Shown here: one piece after another, positions 9,688 to 19,076 of the stretch
Position numbering within the stretch: the stretch's first letter is position 1
Layout: each line of letters opens with the position of its first letter
Assembly: GCF_008000815.1 (NCBI RefSeq)
Contig: NZ_CP042806.1
Coordinates: 3,534,001-3,598,000, forward strand
DNA from: Terriglobus albidus
GTDB taxonomy: Bacteria > Acidobacteriota > Terriglobia > Terriglobales > Acidobacteriaceae
Length of the DNA stretch: 64,000 bases
Direction of reading: 5' to 3'
Made by a program: the position numbers and the translations under genes
Notes under the pieces: model-generated
What the model was told of the DNA's origin: nothing
What the model saw: only the letters and a program-made list of their open reading frames with translations
The model's database searches: none

Positions 9688-10581
9688 TCAGTTCTCAGGG
9701 GCATTCCAGTCCGGATGAGCCCGGATCCGCTCCCGGGCAATCCGGATAAAGGTCTCCGCCTCGGGAGTGGTTCTGCGGGGATAGAGGAAATACCCCCTGG
9801 CCTCTCCTTCGAAGTCGCGAAACTCCGAGAATTGCAGCATCTTTGACGCGGAGGGCACGATGCTGGGCAGAATGGTGACGGCCACGCCTGCCTTCACCAC
9901 GCTCAGGATAGTGGCAACGTCATCGACCTCCATCACCACTTGGGCCTTCACCTTCCCGCGCCGCAATGCATCGTCGATCAGCGTGCGGGTTCCGCAGGTG
10001 CGGGGAGGCAGAACCAGCGGATGACGGCAGAACTCTTCCAGAGTGAGACTCTCAGGTACGGCCGTTTCCCGTGAGGAGAAGCCCACCATGCGGGTTCGAA
10101 AGACATCTTCGCGGACAAAGAGAGGGGACTCGGGAAGCTCCAGTCCCAGGCAGAGGTCGAAGCGCTCATTCTCAAGGCCACGTACGAGGTGCTTGGGCAG
10201 GCTGCGGGTCACGCTGACCTGTACGTCCGGATGCTCCCGATGAAAAGCAAGAAGATCCGCGGGTACAAACTGCATGGAAGCGGTAATGCTGATTCCCAGC
10301 CGAAGCGTCTTGCCGGCGCCCTCGCCGAGCCGGCGGACTGCAGCATGCCCGGCGTCATACATCGCGCTGATTCGCTTGGCATAGACAAGGAAGGCACGGC
10401 CTGATTCGGAAAGCTCCAGGCCTCGCGGGGATCGGTGGAAGAGCGTGGTTCCGAGCTCGCGCTCGACCTGCTGAAGCTGCTGGGTCAACCGGGGCTGCGA
10501 GGTTGCCAGTTCCTCCGCCGCTGCTGAGATGGAGCCGGCCTGCTCCAATACTTGCAGCATTTTCAGATGGTTAAGGTTCAT
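9688..10581 (-). CDS. LysR-family transcriptional regulator
   Basis: 297 residues. The N-terminal winged HTH (HLKMLQVLEQAGSISAAAEELATSQPRLTQQLQQVERELGTTLFHRSPRGLELSESG, stated here only as family hallmark) occupies about residues 4-60. It is followed by a LysR substrate-binding domain (LRLGISITASMQFVP onward). The start at 10581 is preferred because GAGGGG lies just upstream; an upstream GTG/TTG-type extension to 10623 lacks a ribosome site. A dyad directly upstream (10586-10632) is a likely autoregulatory site, and a related sequence precedes the SnoaL-like gene. Effector unknown. Confidence 0.9.
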   Translation of the reverse strand: MNLNHLKMLQVLEQAGSISAAAEELATSQPRLTQQLQQVERELGTTLFHRSPRGLELSESGRAFLVYAKRISAMYDAGHAAVRRLGEGAGKTLRLGISITASMQFVPADLLAFHREHPDVQVSVTRSLPKHLVRGLENERFDLCLGLELPESPLFVREDVFRTRMVGFSSRETAVPESLTLEEFCRHPLVLPPRTCGTRTLIDDALRRGKVKAQVVMEVDDVATILSVVKAGVAVTILPSIVPSASKMLQFSEFRDFEGEARGYFLYPRRTTPEAETFIRIARERIRAHPDWNAPEN

Positions 10582-10585
10582 CGTC

Positions 10586-10632
10586 CCCTCGGATAGTCTC
10601 TCTTTATATCGGTATAAAAGCATATCCGAGGG
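10586..10632. promoter_or_regulatory. Nested inverted repeats upstream of the LysR gene
   Basis: Outer perfect 10-bp arms CCCTCGGATA/TATCCGAGGG are separated by 27 bp. The spacer carries an inner dyad, TTTATA-TCGG-TATAAA (10603-10618). The position between the TonB receptor stop and the LysR start fits a LysR-type autoregulatory site. No T-run is present, so a terminator is less likely. Confidence 0.45.
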
Positions 10633-10667
10633 TGAGATGGTATCGGTTGGAAAATTTGAAACAGGGC

Positions 10668-13235
10668 TCAGAAGGTATACCGGAGGGCTACCGTCGTCGC
10701 ACGGGGAGTCAGGAAGTGCGTTCCGGAAAACGTCGAGAGGTAGTTGTACAGCGCACTGGTGTTGTTCAGATTCACAATATCGAGCCGTATGCCCAGGCTC
10801 TGCTTTTCGTGAGAGATCAGGTCGTCTTTGCCGATGGAGAGGTCGACCGTGTTGCGCACGGCAACGCGTGAGGGATTGCGATCGGCGTCATACGTCCCTG
10901 GAGCCGGAATGCGGATGCGGGTTGCGCGGGTCGCTCCGTCGCAGGAACGGATCGGCATTGAGACAGTGGCGAAGACGTCACCACAGTGCAGGCCCATCTG
11001 TTGCTGTTCATCTCCGCTGAGTTTGAGCACCGTGGGAATGTCGGGCGTCGCCACCGAAACCAACCCGCCGTCATAACGGTAGGAAGCGTTGATCCACGGG
11101 CCGCGCCGACCAAACTGATAGCGTGCGTTGAGATTCATTGCCAGGCCCTCGTCATGGTCTGGCCGGACGACATTGCTGTATGGAGCACTGAAGCTGACGC
11201 CTCCCAATTGGGGACCAAAGAGGCGGGATCGCGTATGGCTTACGGTGACGAAGCCGGCGAATCCGCGATAGGGATGAAGACTTACCCGCACCAGCCCGCC
11301 GTCGATCTTGGATTTCGCAAACTGTGTGGGGAAGGTCAGCGGACTATTAAGGAGCACATCGAAGTCGTAGGCTCCGTATGTGAACTTCCAGAGATACTCC
11401 GCGCTGAAGGAGACGCGTTTCAAGTCCGTCGTGAAGCCGATATTGAACTGGTTTCTGGTTGCCGTGCTGAGAACGTGTGAACCCGAGGCTCGGAGGGACG
11501 CAGAAGGAGATCCCGGACCATCCGAACTCGCGACGATGAGGTTCTCGTTGTACGGTGTCAGGAAGACACGTGAGTAGTCTCCGCGGAAGGTTGTGCGGAT
11601 ACGCAGGACTCCATAGGTCATGCCCAGGCGCGGTTGTACTCCGTTCGTGCTCACCATGCCGTTGTACTTGTCGTACCGCAGGCCAAGCTTGAGCTGAAGC
11701 TGTCCCATGCGAATAAAATCCTGTCCGAAGAGGGCGAGCTGCTTGATATCGGTTCTGCCACGGAACGAGTAGACGGAGCCTCCGCGGGTGAGATCGAGCG
11801 GGAGCAGACCCGGAAGATAATCGGCGTTGGCTGTAAGTCCAGCGGAGGCGCATAGCGAGGGATCGCGCACCGTGGTGTTGGAGGACGGAGCGCCATCCGG
11901 CCCCAGGCACGGACTGTTATAGGTGGCGTCGGTCAGCCCTGTCGCGAACTGCTCGGTCAGAAACGTGTGCTTATATTCGCCGCCGGCCACCAGGTTGTGC
12001 CGTCCATGGGTATAGGTGAATTCCGTACGTGTTCCCGCATTGGTCAGGCGGCGGGCCTGCGCAAGATAGGCCGGGGAGTCAGAGAAGATATCGCCGGACG
12101 GACGATAGCGAACCTTATCCTGTCGCACCCAGAAGTTGATGCGATGGAAGGCGTGATCGTTGAAGGTATGGATCAGTTGCGGTGCGGCATTGAAGCTCAC
12201 GATGGTCTGGCGTTGGTTCTGCCTGAGCGTCTGCTGGTCAAACGTGTTCGGCGTCTGGAACCACGAGTGACTCAGGCTGGTACTGAGTTGGAGGATCGTC
12301 TTATCGGTCAGGCGATAGTCAAACCGCTGGAAGGCGTTCTCTGCGTTGCCGTTCGCGTGCAGGTTTACGGCTTCCGGGGTATCGAGGAAACGTGCGCTGT
12401 TCACCGCATCCGCCGCGGTGAAGGAGCCAAAGCGTTCCGTTCCGAATCCAAGGCTGGCGCCAGCATTGGTCGTAGAGAAGGATCCGCGGCCAAATTGAAG
12501 CGTCCCTGAGGGTCTGCGCTGATCCAGCCCGGATCGTGTCTGGGCCGCGATGATCATGCTGGTCTTGTCACCCACATCCGCACCCGGGGCGCCCTCGCGT
12601 ACATCTACCGACTGCAGTGTGTTGAGCGATACCTGCGTCGAGAAGGTGCGGCTTTGCTGATCTGTGATCGGTTGGCCATCGACGAAGAAGGATGCTTCCG
12701 CGTGATCGCCGAGCGGATGGAAGGATCCGTTGGAGTCGGCGGAGACGCCGGGCGTCGTCATGGTGATCAGGGAACTGAAGGGAGCACTCACGCTCTGCGA
12801 CGGCATGCGATCGATCTCCTCCGGCGTGATGAGCACATGCGCCGGCGCTGTCGGCTCCTCGACGATATCCGTCGCTGAGACCGTGACCTCCGTACTGGCG
12901 GCGGCTCCGAGCGGCACCATCAGATGAATGGGAGCTCCCTGGTACGAAACAGCCTGTTGCGCCGATCCAAAGCCTACGGCCTCAACTCCCAGGCGGTAGT
13001 CGCCTGTGGTGAGTTGAATAAAGGCGAATCCACCGTCAGGACCGGCAAGCTGCTTTCGTTCCGCCCCGCTTCTCACAAAGGTGAGAGTCAGCTTTGCCCC
13101 AGGGAGCGCGGCTCCGGTGGTATCGGTAACCACTCCCGACAGAGCAGCGGAAATGCCGCTTTGTGCGCGTAAAGAAGCGTCGGACAAGAGCAGAAGTGCG
13201 AGCGCCAGGGCGGAAGTGAGTCTAAGCCAAATCAT
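10668..13235 (-). CDS. TonB-dependent outer-membrane receptor with carboxypeptidase-regulatory-like domain
   Basis: 855 residues. A signal peptide (LRLTSALALALLLLSDASLRAQ) is followed by a carboxypeptidase-regulatory-like beta-sandwich (SGVVTDTTGAALPGAKLTLT, about 33-110), a plug domain (about 125-240) and a 22-strand-type barrel ending in aromatic VALRYTF, the usual outer-membrane sorting end. Two palindromes matching DtxR/IdeR iron boxes overlap its upstream region, so it is probably an iron-repressed importer of a siderophore or metal complex. No clear Shine-Dalgarno sequence is seen; the base after the proximal box is the start-codon triplet itself. Confidence 0.9.
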   Translation of the reverse strand: MIWLRLTSALALALLLLSDASLRAQSGISAALSGVVTDTTGAALPGAKLTLTFVRSGAERKQLAGPDGGFAFIQLTTGDYRLGVEAVGFGSAQQAVSYQGAPIHLMVPLGAAASTEVTVSATDIVEEPTAPAHVLITPEEIDRMPSQSVSAPFSSLITMTTPGVSADSNGSFHPLGDHAEASFFVDGQPITDQQSRTFSTQVSLNTLQSVDVREGAPGADVGDKTSMIIAAQTRSGLDQRRPSGTLQFGRGSFSTTNAGASLGFGTERFGSFTAADAVNSARFLDTPEAVNLHANGNAENAFQRFDYRLTDKTILQLSTSLSHSWFQTPNTFDQQTLRQNQRQTIVSFNAAPQLIHTFNDHAFHRINFWVRQDKVRYRPSGDIFSDSPAYLAQARRLTNAGTRTEFTYTHGRHNLVAGGEYKHTFLTEQFATGLTDATYNSPCLGPDGAPSSNTTVRDPSLCASAGLTANADYLPGLLPLDLTRGGSVYSFRGRTDIKQLALFGQDFIRMGQLQLKLGLRYDKYNGMVSTNGVQPRLGMTYGVLRIRTTFRGDYSRVFLTPYNENLIVASSDGPGSPSASLRASGSHVLSTATRNQFNIGFTTDLKRVSFSAEYLWKFTYGAYDFDVLLNSPLTFPTQFAKSKIDGGLVRVSLHPYRGFAGFVTVSHTRSRLFGPQLGGVSFSAPYSNVVRPDHDEGLAMNLNARYQFGRRGPWINASYRYDGGLVSVATPDIPTVLKLSGDEQQQMGLHCGDVFATVSMPIRSCDGATRATRIRIPAPGTYDADRNPSRVAVRNTVDLSIGKDDLISHEKQSLGIRLDIVNLNNTSALYNYLSTFSGTHFLTPRATTVALRYTF

Positions 13236-13249
13236 TTAGGTGTGCCTAA
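13236..13249. promoter_or_regulatory. Proximal DtxR/IdeR-like iron box
   Basis: Dyad TTAGG-TGTG-CCTAA immediately upstream of the receptor start codon. The half-site matches the DtxR/IdeR consensus half TTAGG. Its centre is 22 bp (about two helical turns) from that of the distal box, which suits cooperative dimer binding. Confidence 0.55.
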
Positions 13250-13254
13250 TTCAA

Positions 13255-13274
13255 TATTTAGGCTAACCTAAATA
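13255..13274. promoter_or_regulatory. Distal DtxR/IdeR-like iron box
   Basis: Perfect dyad TATTTAGGCTAACCTAAATA with 8-bp arms. Fourteen contiguous bases (TTAGGCTAACCTAA) match one side of the 19-bp DtxR/IdeR consensus. It is placed where the minus-strand promoter of the TonB receptor should lie, so metal-loaded repressor would block transcription. An MntR-type regulator is an alternative. No regulator gene is in the window. Confidence 0.65.
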
Positions 13275-13453
13275 TGGGAGAAAGGGAACACCCCGGAATG
13301 GAAAATCACTATCCGTTCACTGAGACGGGAACACGGGACGGTCCGCGGTCGCAAGTTGTGACTGTTTTATGGAGGAGGCGATGGACGCAACAGAGGGCCA
13401 GTAGTATGTGTGGAGCAGCGTCGTTTGTAGAAGATACGCTCTGGTGACGTCGA

Positions 13454-15001
13454 ATGACCTTCTTTGAAAGTCTGCTTCTTCTGATGTTTGCCGCCATTGT
13501 GTTGCTGCAGTTGGCACGGCGGCTCTCGCTGCCTTACCCGGCCCTGCTGGCGGCGGCGGGTGTACTGATCGCTCTTCTTCCTGGCTCGCCAAAGATCGAG
13601 ATTGATCCTGAAACCTATCTCGCCCTGCTCATTGCGCCTGTCCTCGTCGACGCTGCCTACGACTTTCCCCTGGGCGCGGCTCGCCGTCTCTTCCTGCCCC
13701 TCTTTGTCTATGCAGTAGTCGCCGTAGTCATTACAGCCTTCGTGGTCGCGTGGATCGGGAAGCTATATCTTGGCCTGTCGTTCTCTGCCGCCCTTGTAAT
13801 GGGCGCCATTGTCGCCCCGCCTGACGCGGCCGCGGCTACGGCAGTGCTGAGGCGCTTTTCGATTCCTCGTGAGGTCGATAGCATCCTGCAGGGCGAGAGC
13901 CTCTTCAACGATGCGACGGCCTTGCTGCTCTTCAGCGCCGGGCTCGCCTTCGCCACTCATCACATGGATGCGGGAAGGGTTACTGCTCTCATATTCGCTG
14001 CGCCGGGAGGAATTCTATTCGGCATGGTGAGCGCGTATCTCATCATGCGTGTGAATCCGCTGGTGCGGGGCACACTGGGAGGAAACCTGCTCCAGTTTGT
14101 CTTCTCGTACGCCATCTGGATCATCGCCTCTCATCTCGGACTCTCCGCGGTTCTTGCGACTGTTGCCTTTGCCATGACATTAGCTCATCGAACCGCGCCC
14201 GCTGAAGGCACCCTTGATGCACGTATGCGCATTCAGTCCTACGCCGTATGGAGTGCGGTTGTCTTCACGTTGAATGTCTTTGCGTTCCTGTTGATGGGGA
14301 TGCAGGCGCGCGTCATTCTGGGGAGAATGGAGCGGTCGCAGCTCCATAATGCTCTTATCTTCGCGGCCATTGTCGTCGCCGTGGTGATTGCTGTTCGTCC
14401 ATGTATCGTTCTCATATTTCGCGCCGTCCGGTGCCTTCAGGCGCGAATGGGGCAGAGGTGCCAGCCGGCGCCATTGGGTGAGAGCCTCTTTATCGGCTGG
14501 TGCGGCATGAGAGGATTCGTCACCATGGCGACGGCGCTGGCGTTGCCGCACGAATTTCCTCATCGCGACACGCTGGTGCTTGCCGCATTTGCGGTTGTGC
14601 TTACGACCCTGGTCGTGCAGGGCGTGACACTCGCTCCGTTGATCCAGGTGCTGTGCCTCAGCTCAAGAGAGGCCAAAGAGGCAGAGGGCTTAGCACTCAG
14701 AGTGAAGCTCGCGGACGCGGCTCTCAACGCGCTTGCCGACAAGTCCGGCAGCGAAGCCGATAATCTCCGGTTCCGCCTCCGATTGGTGCGAGACACCTGT
14801 ATGCAGCGGCAGGACTCCGTTGGGTTGCAGCGCCTGCGCGAGCTTGGACTGGTGTCGGTGCTTTCGCAACGTCAGGAGCTGGAACGTCTGCGAGACGAGG
14901 ATGCGATCAGCACCGAGGCCTATCTCGAGTCGCAGGAGCAGATCGATTGGCTGGAACTTACGTTCCTCCGCGGGGAAGAGCGCCGTATCGAAGAGATTTG
15001 A
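13454..15001 (+). CDS. Na+/H+ antiporter, CPA1 family
   Basis: 515-residue inner-membrane cation/proton antiporter. About 12 hydrophobic segments occupy residues 1-400. The conserved CPA1 core is visible as VAPPDAAAATAVLRR and GESLFNDATALLLF (ND motif, near residues 115-160). A soluble helical C-terminal tail (about 410-515, rich in charged residues and ending EERRIEEI) is typical of the bacterial CPA1 (YjcE/NhaP-like) group. It exports Na+ or K+ in exchange for H+; ion preference cannot be read. It is divergent from the TonB receptor, and GGTGA lies 6 nt before its ATG. Confidence 0.92.
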   Translation: MTFFESLLLLMFAAIVLLQLARRLSLPYPALLAAAGVLIALLPGSPKIEIDPETYLALLIAPVLVDAAYDFPLGAARRLFLPLFVYAVVAVVITAFVVAWIGKLYLGLSFSAALVMGAIVAPPDAAAATAVLRRFSIPREVDSILQGESLFNDATALLLFSAGLAFATHHMDAGRVTALIFAAPGGILFGMVSAYLIMRVNPLVRGTLGGNLLQFVFSYAIWIIASHLGLSAVLATVAFAMTLAHRTAPAEGTLDARMRIQSYAVWSAVVFTLNVFAFLLMGMQARVILGRMERSQLHNALIFAAIVVAVVIAVRPCIVLIFRAVRCLQARMGQRCQPAPLGESLFIGWCGMRGFVTMATALALPHEFPHRDTLVLAAFAVVLTTLVVQGVTLAPLIQVLCLSSREAKEAEGLALRVKLADAALNALADKSGSEADNLRFRLRLVRDTCMQRQDSVGLQRLRELGLVSVLSQRQELERLRDEDAISTEAYLESQEQIDWLELTFLRGEERRIEEI

Positions 15002-15143
15002 GGCCGTTTATCGGTCAATCGCCCACACCGTGAAGATTCAGGACTGTTTCTGTCGTATATTGGTATTGATATTGGACTGTTTTGATCCTTGTTTTGGCGA
15101 GACAGCTCCTTTCATTCCAAAAACCAGGGCAGATCGACATCGC

Positions 15144-16286
15144 ATGAACCTTCGACGGCTACTCTTTTGGTTTCACCTTGTCATCGGCCTTGTCGTTGGG
15201 CTGACGATTTGCTTTTTTGCCGTTACTGGCAGCCTGATGGCATTTCAGCCGCAGATCATCACGTTTGCTGAACGGAAGATCTCTGTCCCGGAGCATCGAC
15301 CGGAGGTTCCGTGTCTTGCTCCGAGCGAGTCCGTCAGAAAGCTGCAGCCACAGATCGGCGCTCCTCCGACCTCGTTCGAGGTATTTGCGAATCCTCGGAC
15401 ACCGGCCCAGGTGATGACCGCTCCGGACCGGATTTTCTTGGCGGATGCTTGCACAGGCGAGCTGCTTGGGAACGGGCCGAGCCGGGTACGCGCGTTCTTT
15501 GCGCACGTGAGAGATCTGCATCGCTATGCAGCCTACGGCGGAACCCGCTATGAGGCGCTACATTCAATTACCATTGCCGGCAACCTGGGATTTCCGATCC
15601 TTATTCTCAGCGGATTGATCCTCTGGATCCCTCGTCAGTGGAAGAAGGTACATCTGCGGAAGGCGTTAACCATTCGTGGGGATCTGAAGGCTCGCGCCCG
15701 CGACTGGAACCTGCACACGGTCGGTGGTTTCTGGTTAGCTCTTCCGCTGTTGGTAATCTCGCTCTCCGGATCGGTGATGGCCTACGACTGGGTTAATGCG
15801 CTGCTCTACCGCGTGGCGGGAACTCCTTCGCCGCAGGGTAAGGAAGAGAGACCGAAGACGGTTGACCTCGGGAACGTCGAACTGTTGGACAAGCTTCTTC
15901 CTCTTGCAAGAGAGACGGACCCGCGATGGAACAGCTTGACTGTACGTTTTCCCATTGCTGCCAACAGCGTTCCGTTCGCGCTGGATGAAGGCTCAGGCTC
16001 GAGGCCGCAGCAGAAGACACAGCTTGTACTTTCCAAAAACGGCAAGCTGACGAAATTCGATACCTTCGACAAACTTCCGCGTGGCAGACAGTGGAGGCTT
16101 TACGGACGCTTTCTCCACACGGGCGAGATCTTCGGATGGGTGGGGCAGAGCGTCGCCTTTCTCGCCGCACTTACCGCCGTATTACTTGTCTGGACTGGAT
16201 TCGCACTTAGTCTTCGCCGGTTCGTGGCGTGGAGAACCCGCAAGGCTCGTGCGCGAGAGCGGGCTCCAGTTTTAGAGGCCGTTTAA
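15144..16286 (+). CDS. PepSY-associated transmembrane protein
   Basis: 380 residues with the PepSY_TM layout: N-terminal helix (FHLVIGLVVGLTICFFAVTGSLMAF), a periplasmic part, a second helix (GNLGFPILILSGLILWIPR), the conserved ARDWNLHTVGGFWLALPLLVISLSGSVMAYDW-type helix block (quoted as landmark positions about 190-225), a second periplasmic part and a last helix (VAFLAALTAVLLVWTGFAL). Such proteins are frequent partners of TonB receptors and act in reduction or handling of ferric siderophores (PiuB-like). The start ATG at 15144 follows a stretch without a good ribosome site. Its TonB-receptor neighbour is 53 nt downstream. Confidence 0.85.
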   Translation: MNLRRLLFWFHLVIGLVVGLTICFFAVTGSLMAFQPQIITFAERKISVPEHRPEVPCLAPSESVRKLQPQIGAPPTSFEVFANPRTPAQVMTAPDRIFLADACTGELLGNGPSRVRAFFAHVRDLHRYAAYGGTRYEALHSITIAGNLGFPILILSGLILWIPRQWKKVHLRKALTIRGDLKARARDWNLHTVGGFWLALPLLVISLSGSVMAYDWVNALLYRVAGTPSPQGKEERPKTVDLGNVELLDKLLPLARETDPRWNSLTVRFPIAANSVPFALDEGSGSRPQQKTQLVLSKNGKLTKFDTFDKLPRGRQWRLYGRFLHTGEIFGWVGQSVAFLAALTAVLLVWTGFALSLRRFVAWRTRKARARERAPVLEAV

Positions 16287-16339
16287 ATATCGCTCCGGCG
16301 ACTTAATCAGTAACAGCGTTTCAACTGAAAGGACCTCCC

Positions 16340-19066
16340 GTGCCTAAATATTTTGGGCTTACCCTCGCTTTGTTTTTTTTAATGTCTTCGGGCACATTGC
16401 CAGTCACTGCAGAGGTGGATGCGCTGGCTCAAGTGGAGGGGCGGTCCTCAGTTCATGGCAGGCTCAAGGCCAAGGATGGAGCGGTGATATCCGGCGCTCT
16501 CGTGAAGCTCACGGACAGCAGCGGCCGCAGGTTCACCGTGTCCTCGTCGGCGGATGGAAGTTTTGCTATCTCCGGATTGCCGGCGGATGCCGCTTACACA
16601 TTGGTCGTGGAAGCGCTCGGGTTTGAGACGATGCGCCGTAGTGATGTTCTGCCTGCGGAGACCGATCTCGACCTGGCGCTCAACGTCGATCCGCTGCAAC
16701 AGGAGATTACGGTCTTTGCGCAGGAAGAGTTACTGAAGACGACTCCGGAGATCTCGTCTACGCTATCGTCACAGGAAGTGACGCAACTGCCATCTGTAAG
16801 CCGTAGCCTGGCGCAGTTCGCGCTTCTCGATGTCAGGGCAAAGAACACCGCCGGCTCTGGATCAGACGGCCGCACAGGGACACGGCTCTCGCTGAACAAC
16901 CAGTCTTTCCGGTTCACGCAGTATCTGCTGGATGGCAGTACGAACTTTGACTTCGTCCTCTCCAATGGCCCGCAACAGAATGTATCGCTCTCGTCGGTGG
17001 GTGAGTTCACGGTACAGACCAATACTTTTCCCGCCCAGTACGGCCGCGCCAGCGGCGGTGTTGTTCTGGTTGCTACCAAGTCGGGAACAGATCAAATGCA
17101 CGGAGAGGCGTTTGCGTTTGTGAGGCCATCCGGAATCCAGGCGGCCCCGCCTGTCTCAACCTTTCATGTTCCGAACCAGAAGCTTCAGTGGGGCTCAACC
17201 ATCGGTGGACCGATACGCCGTGGGCGAACCAACTTCCTGACCTCGTATGAACAGCTCCATCAGGAGCGCGGTGCCTTTATTCAGTCTCCGACGGCAGGTT
17301 TCTTCACAGGAAAGCTGGACTCCTATATCGGATTGGCGCGTATCGATCACAAGTGGAACGAGCATCAATTCACCACCTTGCGGTTCAACGGCGACTATCT
17401 CACGACGAATAACCTGAATGACGCTGTCGGTGGATTTGTTCAATCGAGCGCCGCCCGTACGGATGTCCAGCAAAGTGTCGCGGGGCAGCTTACCCAGCGA
17501 AGCCTGTTTGCTACGTGGCTGAACGATTTCAGAATCTCCTATGCCAGTGCGCTTCCGCTCTGGTATACGCCGATTACTCCGAGCATCTCGATCGTTCGGC
17601 CAAGCTACGCAACAAGTGGTGGATCGTCCATCGAGCATCTGCGTACAGGCGCGTTTCAGGTGATGGATACCATGAGCAAGACCTGGAAGCAGCATCAGTT
17701 CACCTTCGGTGGCGACTACCTCCACGAAAAGGCCGGGTACAACCTCATTTCGACTCCGCTGGGAACGTATACGTTTGCGGCGGGTGCTCCTACGTCGGGT
17801 CAGATGCCATTGCGTTACAACGTCACGATCGGAAACTCTGATCTGAGCTACGGGCAGGAATTGATGTCTGCTCATTTCCAGGACGACTGGAAGCTGACCC
17901 CGCGATTCACAGCAAACCTCGGTCTGAGATATGACTATCAATCGAACGCTTCCGGCAGGACAAACCTCCAGCCGCGTCTCGGTCTGGCATGGAATCCATT
18001 TGGCGATGGCAATACTGTGATTCGCGCCGGAGCAGGTTTGTTTTATGACCAGCTTTACGGACAGCTTCAGCGGAACGCCCTTAACCTTGGTCCGGATGCC
18101 ACGACCGCGAGTTACACGATTTCAAATCCCTCGTATCCAACGCCGCCTACGGTCAGTGGCACGCAGGATCGCCGTGATATCTATCTTCTTAGCCCTACGT
18201 TGAATAATCCGTATACGATGCAGCTTTCCGCTGGGATTGAGCAGCGGCTTCCGCATGGCTTTGTGCTGGAGATGGATGCGGCGTTTCTGGCATCACGCCA
18301 TCAGTTGATTTTGATCAATCAAAATGCGCCGACGCCGTTTACACGTACTGCCGCTGGACAGACGCGGACCGCGGCTGCAGCCAACGCAACGCGTTCGTAT
18401 CTCAACTACCGGCGCAGCGACGGCACCACGATTCCGGTCGCAAATGTGCAGCAGGTAAGCAATGCAGGCAACTCACGTAATCCTTCAGGAGAGATCCGTA
18501 TCCGGAGAAACTTCGCGAACCACTTCGAGTTCCAGGCTTCCTATCTCTACAGTTCGAACATCACGAACGTCTTCTTTACAGGAGGCAACAACACCGGCAC
18601 CTCGAGCGTATCGGGAATTACAACGGGAGAGAACGGGCCTTCGGACTTCTTCCAGCGCCATCGCCTGGTGGCGTATGGAGTCGTGGAACTTCCGTATGCT
18701 TTCCGGTGGAGCGGAACTACAACTGCTGCGAGTGGTTTGCCGGTGAACCCGCTTACCGGTGTAGACAACGACGGAGATGGCATCGCAAGCGATCGTCCGG
18801 TAGGGCTTTCTCGTAATTCGTTTCATGGGCCACTGCAGGCCCAGACCGACGTGGCACTGACAAGGACTTTTTCTTTCTTCGAGAAGGTAAGAGTCGAAAC
18901 ACGGGCTGAGTTTGCCAATGTCTTCAACCACAATAACTTTGTGAAGCTGACGACGACGTATGGAAACACGGCAACTCCAGGCAGCAGCTTCCTGTTGCCA
19001 CAGGCGGGCATTCAGAACAGCGATCCATCCCGTCAGATTCAATTTGCGACGAGGATTCTGTTCTAG
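16340..19066 (+). CDS. TonB-dependent receptor with carboxypeptidase-regulatory-like domain
   Basis: 908 residues, starting at GTG with GAAAGGA 6 nt upstream. Signal peptide, then a carboxypeptidase-regulatory-like domain (GRLKAKDGAVISGALVKLTD, about 40-120), plug (about 135-250, with NGPQQNVSLSSVGEFTV) and barrel ending IQFATRILF. The sequence YGRASGGVVLVATKSGTD is characteristic of the large acidobacterial TonB/Oar-like receptors. It follows the PepSY gene and probably shares its transcript. No iron box is visible here, unlike the receptor at 10668-13235, so its substrate may differ. An Oar-like or SusC-like role is also possible. Confidence 0.9.
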   Translation: MPKYFGLTLALFFLMSSGTLPVTAEVDALAQVEGRSSVHGRLKAKDGAVISGALVKLTDSSGRRFTVSSSADGSFAISGLPADAAYTLVVEALGFETMRRSDVLPAETDLDLALNVDPLQQEITVFAQEELLKTTPEISSTLSSQEVTQLPSVSRSLAQFALLDVRAKNTAGSGSDGRTGTRLSLNNQSFRFTQYLLDGSTNFDFVLSNGPQQNVSLSSVGEFTVQTNTFPAQYGRASGGVVLVATKSGTDQMHGEAFAFVRPSGIQAAPPVSTFHVPNQKLQWGSTIGGPIRRGRTNFLTSYEQLHQERGAFIQSPTAGFFTGKLDSYIGLARIDHKWNEHQFTTLRFNGDYLTTNNLNDAVGGFVQSSAARTDVQQSVAGQLTQRSLFATWLNDFRISYASALPLWYTPITPSISIVRPSYATSGGSSIEHLRTGAFQVMDTMSKTWKQHQFTFGGDYLHEKAGYNLISTPLGTYTFAAGAPTSGQMPLRYNVTIGNSDLSYGQELMSAHFQDDWKLTPRFTANLGLRYDYQSNASGRTNLQPRLGLAWNPFGDGNTVIRAGAGLFYDQLYGQLQRNALNLGPDATTASYTISNPSYPTPPTVSGTQDRRDIYLLSPTLNNPYTMQLSAGIEQRLPHGFVLEMDAAFLASRHQLILINQNAPTPFTRTAAGQTRTAAAANATRSYLNYRRSDGTTIPVANVQQVSNAGNSRNPSGEIRIRRNFANHFEFQASYLYSSNITNVFFTGGNNTGTSSVSGITTGENGPSDFFQRHRLVAYGVVELPYAFRWSGTTTAASGLPVNPLTGVDNDGDGIASDRPVGLSRNSFHGPLQAQTDVALTRTFSFFEKVRVETRAEFANVFNHNNFVKLTTTYGNTATPGSSFLLPQAGIQNSDPSRQIQFATRILF

Positions 19067-19076
19067 ACTGAGCCTG

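Noticed and set aside
14733-15143. Extension of the PepSY gene upstream over the antiporter end
   Set aside because: The upstream part overlaps a well-defined antiporter C-terminus and carries no PepSY sequence; ATG 15144 begins the family match.
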